Shown here piece after piece: positions 1-6,272 of a stretch of 8,140 bases of DNA (positions are counted from its first letter, which is position 1; each line of letters begins with the position of its first letter). The translations under genes were made by a program, and so were the position numbers. The DNA lies in assembly GCA_036744635.1 (NCBI GenBank), contig DAIOHQ010000224.1, positions 1 to 8,140 of the forward strand, read 5' to 3'. Below the pieces are notes generated by a model. That model was not told the origin of the DNA, searched no databases, and saw nothing but the letters and a program-made list of their open reading frames with translations. This DNA comes from DAIOHQ01 sp036744635. Its GTDB lineage: Bacteria; Planctomycetota; Phycisphaerae; Tepidisphaerales; Tepidisphaeraceae.

Positions 1-2
1 AT

Positions 3-86
3 GTCGTGCCGGCGCAGCGGACGTTTCCGCCGACGCCGGCGCCGGCCGATCGACAGGGTGTGTTCCAAACCAGCGGAGGCAGGTGA
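3..86 (+). CDS. Possible C-terminal tail of an upstream gene (partial)
   Basis: Frame 3 is open from the window edge to a TGA at 84-86, giving 27 residues that begin VVPAQRTFPPTPAPADR and end QTSGGR. Most of its third codon positions are G or C, as in the genes that follow. The TGA shares its last base with the ATG at 86, the same TGATG junction seen between the ligase and thiolase genes, so it fits as the end of a translationally coupled upstream gene. The Pro/Ala-rich stretch would be a disordered tail with no recognisable domain. Frame 2 is also open here and could in principle extend the hydrolase upstream, but it has no in-frame ATG/GTG/TTG before position 83. Frame 1 gives an implausible arginine-rich peptide. 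No function can be given from so short a piece. Confidence 0.3.
   Translation, partial: VVPAQRTFPPTPAPADRQGVFQTSGGR
75..79 (+). promoter_or_regulatory. Ribosome binding site of the hydrolase gene
   Basis: GGAGG ends 6 bases before the ATG at 86 and only 3 bases before the in-frame GTG at 83. The spacing favours ATG 86 as the start. Confidence 0.6.
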
Positions 87-985
87 TGGCATACGCCGAG
101 CTGAGCGATGTGCGCTGTTACTACGAGCTGATCGGCGACGGCCCTCCGCTGCTGCTGATCCCGGGCTTGGGCTGCTCGTGCCGCGTCTGGGATCCGGCGG
201 TGGATGTTCTGAGCAAGCGGTTCACGGTCATCCTGATCGACAACCGCGGCATGGGATGCTCGCAGGCAAAGCGCCCGACATCCACGCTGCACGATTATTC
301 GGCGGACATCGTCGAGCTGCTGGATCATTTGCAGCTCGACAAGGTTTGCGTGTTGGGAATCTCCCTTGGCGGAATCATCGCGCAGAGATTCACCCTCGAC
401 CATCCCGGGCGGGTGGAGCGGCTGGTGTTGATCTCGTGTTCCGATCACTTTTCACCCTACCTGCGCCACATGATGACGATGCTTGGGCAGATTCTGCGGC
501 GATTTTCCTGGGAGATGTTTGTTCGCACCGTGGAGCTGCTGGGAACGTCGCCGGCTTATTTCGACGCCCATGCGCCAGAAGTGGAACAGATGATTCAGTG
601 CAAGATCAAGGCGCAGGTGTCGCGGCGCGACGTCGGCCGGCAGCTTCTGAGCTTGTCGCACACGCCGATCGACGTGCGGGAGCGCATCAGCGTGCCGACG
701 CTGGTGGTAGCCGGCGCGCACGATGCGCTGATCCCGCCCATGTATGCCCGGCAGATGGCGGATCGGATTGAGGGGAGCGAATTCCTGTTGATTGAGGGCG
801 CGGGACACAACCCCGTGAACGAGGCGCCGGATGCGACGATGACGGCGATTGTTTCGTTCTTGATCGGAACGAAGGAATCCGAGGAGAGGTATTTTTGGCG
901 GCAGATGCACAACGCGCCTGCCGCGGAGGAAAGTGAACATGGTCAGACCGATCGACACGATGAAGCGATGGTGGCATCTCGGTGA
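86..985 (+). CDS. Alpha/beta-hydrolase fold protein (esterase, lipase or thioesterase-like)
   Basis: This is a 299-residue soluble serine hydrolase of the alpha/beta-hydrolase superfamily with no signal peptide. Visible landmarks are the oxyanion-hole loop PGLGCS near residues 26-31, the strand-turn DNRG at 52-55, the nucleophile elbow GISLGG with Ser93, the acid Asp213 in GAHDALIPP, and His241 in GAGHNP. The triad is complete. Residues about 118-190 form the variable cap that would set substrate choice. The last 35 or so residues are charged and lie beyond the fold; the final part is encoded in the 47-base overlap with the ligase gene. The fold does not tell the substrate. Its place ahead of a fatty acyl-CoA ligase suggests it frees fatty acids from an ester, or hydrolyses an acyl-CoA (inference). 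Start chosen at ATG 86 by Shine-Dalgarno spacing; GTG 83 would add one residue. Confidence 0.9.
   Translation: MAYAELSDVRCYYELIGDGPPLLLIPGLGCSCRVWDPAVDVLSKRFTVILIDNRGMGCSQAKRPTSTLHDYSADIVELLDHLQLDKVCVLGISLGGIIAQRFTLDHPGRVERLVLISCSDHFSPYLRHMMTMLGQILRRFSWEMFVRTVELLGTSPAYFDAHAPEVEQMIQCKIKAQVSRRDVGRQLLSLSHTPIDVRERISVPTLVVAGAHDALIPPMYARQMADRIEGSEFLLIEGAGHNPVNEAPDATMTAIVSFLIGTKESEERYFWRQMHNAPAAEESEHGQTDRHDEAMVASR
925..929 (+). promoter_or_regulatory. Ribosome binding site of the ligase gene, inside the hydrolase gene
   Basis: GGAGG lies 9 bases before ATG 939 and 3 bases before the in-frame GTG 933, so ATG 939 is the more likely start. ATG 960 has no comparable site. The signal is embedded in the hydrolase coding sequence, which suggests coupled translation. 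Confidence 0.55.
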
Positions 986-2780
986 TCTGCCTGCAGACCG
1001 GCAGACGACCGTGGACCGGCCACCGGCGCAAGCTCAGCAGGCAATCCGCCGCCTCGGCGAGCTGCCGTGGGAGGTTGAGCGCCGTCGCCAGGGTATTCGG
1101 GCGTCGCTGGAATATCCCAGCACCACGCTCGGGCGGCTGCTGGACCAGACCGCCGACCGCTTTGCCGCCAACACCGCCCTTCTCTACGGCGACCTGCGCT
1201 GGAGCTATCGCGAGCTGCTGGCCAACGTCAACCGCATGGCCGGCGGGCTGGCGGGGCTGGGCGTGCGCAAGGGAGACCGCGTTTTGATGGCGCTGCCGAA
1301 CTGCCCGGAATTCGTGGTGACGTTCCTGGCGGTGCAGAAGCTGGGCGCGGTGGTGGTCAACACCGGGCCGTTGATGGGCCCCGACGATCTGGCCGCGATC
1401 ATCAAGATGACCTCGGCGCAGGTGGGAATCGGGCTGGACCTGCAGGCGCCGATTCTGACGGCGGCGGGCAACGGCACCGTGAAGAACTGGGTCTGGGTGT
1501 CGCTGCGGTTCTACCAGACCGTTTTCAAATGGCTGGGCTACCAGATCGCGCTGTGGAACAAGCGCGGGCACAACGGCGATCACGCCCATCATCTGACCAT
1601 GGGGGATCTGCTCAACCAGGCACCCGCCCGGCCGCCGACCATCGAGCCGAAGCAGAGCGACCTGGCGCTGCTGCAGCCGACGGGCGGAACCACCGGAACG
1701 CTGAAGCTGGCTGAGCTTTCCCACCGCAATCTGCTGGCCAACGCCATGCAGATCAGCATCTGGATGGGGGCGCAAACCGGCCAGGAACGCATCCTGGCGG
1801 TGCTGCCGATGTTTCACGTGTATGGCCTGACGCTGAACCTGATCTCGCCGGTCTTCTCGGCCGGGGCGATGATCGTGATGACCCGCTTCAACGCGGTGGA
1901 GACGCTGGAACAGATGGCGCGGCATCGGCCGACGATCTTTCCGCTGGTGCCGGCAATCTGCGACGCCCTGAGCAATGAGATCGAGCGCCAGGAACATCCG
2001 CGCTTTGGCGACAGCCTGCGGCTGTGCATCAGCGGCGCCGCCCCGCTGCCCGCGCCGGTGGCCGAGCGCTTTGAGAATCTCACCGGCGCTGTGGTGATCG
2101 AGGGATATGGGTTGACCGAGGCGGCGCCGGTGACCCACGCAAATCTTCCAGGCAAGCCGCGGCGGGGATCGATCGGGCTGCCCCTGCCCGATACGCGCGT
2201 ACGCGTGGTGGACCTGGAAGATTCCTCCCGCGATGCGCTGCCGGGGCAGGCCGGCGAGATGCTGATCGCCGGACCGCAGGTGATGGCCGGCTACTTTGCC
2301 GATGCCGGGAACACCCGCGCCGCCCTAAGCACCGACGAACAGGGCGTGACCTGGCTGCACACGGGGGATGTCGTGCGCGTGGACGATGAGGGGTATTTCC
2401 ACGTGCTGGACCGCAAGAAGGACATGATTATCCGGTCGGGAATGAAGGTCTATCCCAAGCGGGTTGAGGAAGTGCTGCTGCGCCATGGCGAGGTGGCGGA
2501 TGCGGCGGTGATCGGGCGCAGCGATCCGGTACACACCGAGATGGTGGTGGCTATCGTGGCGCTGAAGCGCCCGGCGGACGATCCGGTGAGACTGGCCGAG
2601 GAACTGCGGCTGCTGTGCCGCGAGCACCTGGCGCCGTACGAGGTGCCGGCGGCGATTGAATTTCTCGACAAGCTGCCGAGATCAGCGCTGGGGAAGCTGC
2701 TGAAGCGCGAGCTGCGCGGCAAGAAGCCGGCCGAGGCAGTCGTGGCAGGCGACGGAGGAAACGGAAAGGCGGTGGCGTGA
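939..2780 (+). CDS. fadD: Long-chain fatty acid--CoA ligase (AMP-forming, FadD-like)
   Basis: It activates free fatty acids to acyl-CoA through an acyl-adenylate, the entry step of beta-oxidation. The protein is 613 residues, about 50 longer than E. coli FadD. The ANL-superfamily motifs are in order: phosphate-binding loop TGGTTGTLK (248-256), MFHVYG (291-296), SGAAPL (365-370), EGYGLTEAAP (388-397), HTGD with Asp477, DRKKD with Arg492 at the hinge, and the C-terminal catalytic Lys586 in SALGK. The signature after the P-loop lysine reads LAELSH instead of the commoner GAxLTH, which should be tolerated. A Trp-rich hydrophobic stretch at about 183-207 occupies the place where FadD/LcfA proteins carry a similar segment and may touch the membrane (inference). 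The first 40 or so residues are an extra leader, and the last 20 are Ala/Gly-rich and probably disordered. It overlaps the hydrolase gene by 47 bases and the thiolase gene by one. Confidence 0.93.
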   Translation: MVRPIDTMKRWWHLGDLPADRQTTVDRPPAQAQQAIRRLGELPWEVERRRQGIRASLEYPSTTLGRLLDQTADRFAANTALLYGDLRWSYRELLANVNRMAGGLAGLGVRKGDRVLMALPNCPEFVVTFLAVQKLGAVVVNTGPLMGPDDLAAIIKMTSAQVGIGLDLQAPILTAAGNGTVKNWVWVSLRFYQTVFKWLGYQIALWNKRGHNGDHAHHLTMGDLLNQAPARPPTIEPKQSDLALLQPTGGTTGTLKLAELSHRNLLANAMQISIWMGAQTGQERILAVLPMFHVYGLTLNLISPVFSAGAMIVMTRFNAVETLEQMARHRPTIFPLVPAICDALSNEIERQEHPRFGDSLRLCISGAAPLPAPVAERFENLTGAVVIEGYGLTEAAPVTHANLPGKPRRGSIGLPLPDTRVRVVDLEDSSRDALPGQAGEMLIAGPQVMAGYFADAGNTRAALSTDEQGVTWLHTGDVVRVDDEGYFHVLDRKKDMIIRSGMKVYPKRVEEVLLRHGEVADAAVIGRSDPVHTEMVVAIVALKRPADDPVRLAEELRLLCREHLAPYEVPAAIEFLDKLPRSALGKLLKRELRGKKPAEAVVAGDGGNGKAVA

Positions 2781-4081
2781 TGGTGGCATGGAATAGCGAT
2801 GCGGACGTGGCGATCATCGCGGGCGCGCGAACGCCGTGGGCGAAAGCGGGAACTGCACTGAAGGATGTGCATGTAACCGATCTCGCCAGTGCGGCCATGC
2901 AGGAAACGCTCTACCGCGCGGAAGTGCGCGGCGACGACGTGGATGAAGTGATCCTGGGCAATGTGGTGATGCCGCCGGACGCCGGCAATCCGGCACGGGT
3001 GGCGGCAATTTGGGCGGCCATTCCCGAGGAGAAGCCGGCAATGACGGTGCAGCGAAACTGCGCATCGGGGATCGAAGCGGTGGCGGAGGCGGCGGGGCGG
3101 ATTCGCGCTGGCCAGGCGAAATGCGTGCTGGCCGGCGGGGCGGAATCGATGAGCACGATCCCGCTGCTTTTCCCGCAGGAGAGCATGGCGCCGTTTGCGC
3201 GGCTGAGCCGTGCGAAGAACGCCTGGCAGAAGGCGGCGGCGGCGGCGGCGCTGCGGCCAAGGCATTTTGCTCCGCGTTCGGCGCTGGAATCTGGCCTGAC
3301 GGACCCGACCTGTGACATGATCATGGGAAAGACCGCCGAGTTGCTGGCCAGCGAATTCGGCATTGGCCGGGCCGAGCAGGATGAATTTGCTTTGCGCTCC
3401 CATCGCCTCGCGGCGGCAGCGCAGCAGGCGGGGAAGCCGGGAGTGGAGATCGCGCCGCTGTACGTTGGCGACGGCTCCGAGCCGGTGACGGAAGACAATG
3501 GCGTTCGTGCCAATCAGACATCCGAGGCGCTGGCCAAGCTCAAGCCGATCTTCGACAGGCGGGATGGCACCGTCACCGTCGGCAATTCCTGCCAGATCAC
3601 CGACGGCGCGGCCGCGATGGTGGTGATGGAAGGCGAGCGGGCGCGCGCCGAGGGGCGCGAGGTGATGGGGTACGTGCGCGGATATGCGTATGTCGGCCTC
3701 GACCCGGCGCGGATGGGTCTGGGGCCGGTATTCGCGATCGATCAGCTCTTGCGCGAGGCGGGGATGGGTCTTTCCGATATCGGTTTGTTCGAGATCAACG
3801 AAGCATTCGCGGCGCAGGTGCTGGCGTGTCTCAAGGCGATGTCGTCCAGCCGGTTCGCCTGCGAGCATTTGAATCGCAAGGACGCCATCGGCGAAATCGA
3901 TCTGGAAAAGCTGAACGTGAACGGAGGCTCGATCGCGCTGGGTCATCCCGTCGGCGCTACCGGCACGAGACTGGTCTTGACGCTGCTGGCGGAGATGAAA
4001 CGCCGCGACGTGGAATGGGGCGTGGCGGCGTTGTGCGTCGGCGGCGGGCAGGGTGCGGCCATGCTCTTACAGCGGAGGTAA
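2780..4081 (+). CDS. fadI: Acetyl-CoA C-acyltransferase (3-ketoacyl-CoA thiolase), FadI / trifunctional-protein beta type
   Basis: This thiolase carries out the last step of the cycle, cleaving 3-ketoacyl-CoA with CoA to acetyl-CoA and a shortened acyl-CoA. It has 433 residues, close to FadI (about 436) and longer than FadA (about 387). The degradative thiolase residues are all present: nucleophile Cys94 in RNCASG, NEAF at 340-343, His389 in GHP, and Cys419 in CVGGGQG. The segment about 346-380, between NEAF and NGGSIALGHP, contains SSRFACEHL and an acidic GEIDLEKLN piece, the longer linker I recall from FadI and mitochondrial TFP-beta. The NEAF version of the loop is FadA-like, whereas FadI and TFP-beta have HEAF as I recall them. 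A run of six alanines at 152-157 sits in the variable loop domain. The ATG shares a base with the ligase stop codon (TGATG); GTG 2777 is an alternative. The partner is the downstream multifunctional protein. Confidence 0.92.
   Translation: MVAWNSDADVAIIAGARTPWAKAGTALKDVHVTDLASAAMQETLYRAEVRGDDVDEVILGNVVMPPDAGNPARVAAIWAAIPEEKPAMTVQRNCASGIEAVAEAAGRIRAGQAKCVLAGGAESMSTIPLLFPQESMAPFARLSRAKNAWQKAAAAAALRPRHFAPRSALESGLTDPTCDMIMGKTAELLASEFGIGRAEQDEFALRSHRLAAAAQQAGKPGVEIAPLYVGDGSEPVTEDNGVRANQTSEALAKLKPIFDRRDGTVTVGNSCQITDGAAAMVVMEGERARAEGREVMGYVRGYAYVGLDPARMGLGPVFAIDQLLREAGMGLSDIGLFEINEAFAAQVLACLKAMSSSRFACEHLNRKDAIGEIDLEKLNVNGGSIALGHPVGATGTRLVLTLLAEMKRRDVEWGVAALCVGGGQGAAMLLQRR
3233..3250 (+). repeat. (GCG)6 trinucleotide tract within the thiolase gene
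   Basis: Six consecutive GCG codons encode Ala152-Ala157 of the thiolase. Length changes would stay in frame. It lies in the loop domain, away from the catalytic motifs. Confidence 0.8.
4074..4078 (+). promoter_or_regulatory. Ribosome binding site that fixes the GTG start of the multifunctional protein
   Basis: GGAGG is formed by the last codons of the thiolase gene, directly before its TAA. It lies 7 bases before GTG 4086. The upstream in-frame ATG 4053 is inside the thiolase gene and precedes this site, so it would add 11 residues unlike the family N-terminus. Confidence 0.7.
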
Positions 4082-4085
4082 TTTC

Positions 4086-6263
4086 GTGGAAACACTTCGA
4101 ACTACAACGGATGCCGAGCAGGTGATCACGGTGTGGATCGACGTTCACGAAAAGTCGGTGAACACGATCTCGCCGCTGATGCTGGCGGAATTGGATGAGC
4201 TGTTGATCGAGCTGGAGCGGCTGCGCCCGCGCGGGCCGCGGGCGGTGATTTTTGCATCGGGGAAGCCGCACGCGTTTATTGCCGGCGCGGATCTGTTCGC
4301 GATCCGCAAGATGGATCGGCCGCAGATTGAGGAATTTCTGCTTAAGGGCCAGCGCATCTTTGAGCGAGTTGCGCATCTGCCGGTGAAGACGGTCGCGGCC
4401 ATCGGCGGCGATTGCCTGGGCGGAGGATTGGAATGGGCGCTGGCATGTTCAGCGCGGGTGGCGGCGGACGATCCGTCCATTTCCATTGGCCTGCCGGAGG
4501 TGAAGCTGGGGATACTTCCGGGATGGGGCGGAACGGTGCGCCTGCCGCAACTGATCGGCCTGCCCAGGGCGCTGCCGCTGCTGCTGGCGGGGAAAACCAT
4601 GCCACCGCGCAAGGCGGCCAAGGTGGGGATTGTAGATGAGGTTGTGCGGCCTGAGGCGCTGCTGGCGGCGGCGCGGCGGGTCGCCCTTGCGCCGGCGGAG
4701 CCCAAGCACCTGTCGATGATGAGCCGGGCGACGGGTTCCATCGCGCCGGTGCGCAATCGCGTGTTTGAGAAGGCAGCGCGCCAAACCCGCGAGCTGACGC
4801 ATGGAAATTATCCCGCGCCAATCCGGCTGATCGAAGTGGTACGGACGGGTTACGAGCATGGACCGGCCGCCGGCTTCGATGCCGAGCGAAATGCTCTGGT
4901 CGAATTGATCGATACCCCGGCCGGACAAAACCTGGTGCGGCTGTTCTTCCTGCGTCAGGGTGCCAAGCGGGCGATTGGCAATCAACTGACCGCCAAGCCG
5001 CGCGAGGTGAAATACGCGGCAGTCATCGGCGGGGGAACGATGGGCGCGGGCATCGCGCATGGATTGCTGCGCGCGGGCGTGCTGGTGCGGCTGATCGAGG
5101 TTAATCCGCAGGCGGCGGGGGCGGGCGTGGGACGGGTGAAGCGGATGCTCGAAGAGGATGTTGCCGCCGGGCGGATTACCCGCCTGCAGGCGAAGCACGC
5201 GCTGCACCACCTCTCCCCCACAACTGAATGGACGGGACTGCGGCTGGCCGACCTGGTTGTCGAGGCGGTGATCGAGCGGATGGATGCCAAGCGGGAAGTG
5301 TTCGCAAAGCTCGACCGGCTGACGCGCAGCGACGCGGTTTTGGCGACCAATACCAGCTCGCTGAGCGTCACGGAGATGGCGGCCGCCACCGAGCATCGCG
5401 GGCGGGTGGTCGGGCTGCACTTTTTCAACCCGGTGCCGAAGATGGCGCTGGTGGAAGTGGTGCGAACCGCCGACAGCGACGACGTCTCGCTCGCCACGGC
5501 CGCGGCCATCGCGTTGCGGATGGGAAAGACGCCGGTGCTGGTAAAGGATGCGCCCGGTTTCGTCGTCAACCGCATCCTGATTCCTTATCTCCTGGAGGCG
5601 CTGGCGATGGCGACGGAAGACGCTCCGATCCGGGAAGTCGATGTCGCGATGAAGCAATGGGGCATGCCGATGGGCCCCTTCGAGCTGCTCGACGAGATTG
5701 GCCTGGATACGGGATGGCACGTACTGCGCTCTCTGGGCGGGATGTTGGATCAACAGGTGCAGACGCCGGCGGCGGTCGAGCAGGCTGTGGGGCGCGGCTG
5801 GCTGGGCAAGAAGAGCGGGCGCGGATTTTATCTGTATGACGACAAGAAGAAGGCGGGAGACGTCAACGAGGAATTCGTGGCGATGTTGCGCACCTGCCAG
5901 GGTGAGTTTTCGGCCGAGGCAGCGCAGTGGCGGCTGGTGCTGCCGATGGTGAACGCGGCGGCGATGCTGCTGGAGGCCGGCGTGGTCGATTCGGCCGACA
6001 CCATCGACCTCGCAACTGTGCTGGGGACGGGATTCGCGCCCTTCCGCGGCGGCGTCATGCACTTTGCCGATTCCGTTGGGGCGGAGGAGATCGTCGCCCG
6101 CCTGCACGAGCTGGCAAAGCGGCACGGGCCGCGTTTCGCGCCGGCGCCGCTGCTGCTGCGGGCGGCGGCGATGAAATCATCGGTGTCTCATCTCGCTCCC
6201 GTGGCGCCGGCGACGTCGTCGCCGGCGCGGGATGCTTCGGCGTCGAAACCTACACACGCTTGA
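4086..6263 (+). CDS. fadJ: Multifunctional fatty acid oxidation protein, FadJ / trifunctional-protein alpha type (enoyl-CoA hydratase + 3-hydroxyacyl-CoA dehydrogenase)
   Basis: It hydrates trans-2-enoyl-CoA and oxidises the L-3-hydroxyacyl-CoA with NAD+, working with the thiolase encoded just upstream. The length is 725 residues, close to FadJ (714) and FadB (729). Residues 1 to about 190 are a crotonase domain with oxyanion segments HAFIAGADL (62-70) and GGDCLGGG (107-114) and catalytic Glu116 and Glu138. A FadJ-like linker with HGNYPA (239-244) follows. The Rossmann domain starts at about 310 with GGGTMG (315-320). The dehydrogenase His445 (GLHFFNPV), Glu457 (LVEVV) and Asn495 (GFVVNR) are present. 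The 3HCDH C-terminal domain (about 490-582) is followed by its degenerate second copy (about 615-695). The final 30 residues are an Ala/Ser/Pro tail beyond the family end, overlapping the hairpin at 6197-6232. GTG 4086 is chosen because GGAGG precedes it by 7 bases. The thiolase-first gene order matches fadIJ rather than fadBA. Confidence 0.94.
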   Translation: METLRTTTDAEQVITVWIDVHEKSVNTISPLMLAELDELLIELERLRPRGPRAVIFASGKPHAFIAGADLFAIRKMDRPQIEEFLLKGQRIFERVAHLPVKTVAAIGGDCLGGGLEWALACSARVAADDPSISIGLPEVKLGILPGWGGTVRLPQLIGLPRALPLLLAGKTMPPRKAAKVGIVDEVVRPEALLAAARRVALAPAEPKHLSMMSRATGSIAPVRNRVFEKAARQTRELTHGNYPAPIRLIEVVRTGYEHGPAAGFDAERNALVELIDTPAGQNLVRLFFLRQGAKRAIGNQLTAKPREVKYAAVIGGGTMGAGIAHGLLRAGVLVRLIEVNPQAAGAGVGRVKRMLEEDVAAGRITRLQAKHALHHLSPTTEWTGLRLADLVVEAVIERMDAKREVFAKLDRLTRSDAVLATNTSSLSVTEMAAATEHRGRVVGLHFFNPVPKMALVEVVRTADSDDVSLATAAAIALRMGKTPVLVKDAPGFVVNRILIPYLLEALAMATEDAPIREVDVAMKQWGMPMGPFELLDEIGLDTGWHVLRSLGGMLDQQVQTPAAVEQAVGRGWLGKKSGRGFYLYDDKKKAGDVNEEFVAMLRTCQGEFSAEAAQWRLVLPMVNAAAMLLEAGVVDSADTIDLATVLGTGFAPFRGGVMHFADSVGAEEIVARLHELAKRHGPRFAPAPLLLRAAAMKSSVSHLAPVAPATSSPARDASASKPTHA
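6197..6232 (+). other. Strong GC-rich hairpin at the 3' end of the multifunctional gene
   Basis: An 11-bp perfect inverted repeat (GCGCCGGCGAC at 6204-6214, its complement at 6218-6228) closes a 3-base loop. It is extended outward by TCCC/GGGA pairing (6197-6200 with 6229-6232) across a 3-base bulge. It lies in codons of the low-complexity tail and ends 40 bases before the ATG of the next gene. No T-run follows, so it is not a canonical intrinsic terminator. It could slow mRNA decay, attenuate transcription, or be a small mobile repeat absorbed into the gene. The structure is read directly from the sequence; the role is inferred. Confidence 0.55.
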
Positions 6264-6268
6264 GGAGG
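6263..6268 (+). promoter_or_regulatory. Ribosome binding site of the acyl-CoA dehydrogenase gene
   Basis: AGGAGG, the full anti-Shine-Dalgarno match, begins on the last base of the preceding TGA stop and ends 4 bases before ATG 6273. The spacing is short, but the match is the strongest in the window. Confidence 0.6.
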
Positions 6269-6272
6269 TTGC

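Noticed and set aside
1..771. Plus-strand frame 1 open reading frame of 256 residues
   Set aside because: It begins with an arginine-rich run and overlaps the hydrolase gene in another frame. No domain is visible.
687..2138. 483-residue minus-strand frame opposite the hydrolase and ligase genes
   Set aside because: Low-complexity Gln/Arg/His translation, antisense to two genes with clear active sites.
2450..3946. 498-residue minus-strand frame opposite the ligase end and thiolase gene
   Set aside because: It spans a gene junction on the other strand, is rich in Arg and His, and has no conserved motif.
86..4081. OleABCD-type olefin biosynthesis cluster (hydrolase + AMP-ligase + thiolase)
   Set aside because: The thiolase has the full degradative Cys/His/Cys set, the following genes are beta-oxidation enzymes, and there is no short-chain dehydrogenase like OleD.
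4449..6125. 558-residue minus-strand frame opposite the multifunctional protein gene
   Set aside because: Same composition artefact: no family motif, and it is wholly antisense to a well-supported gene.
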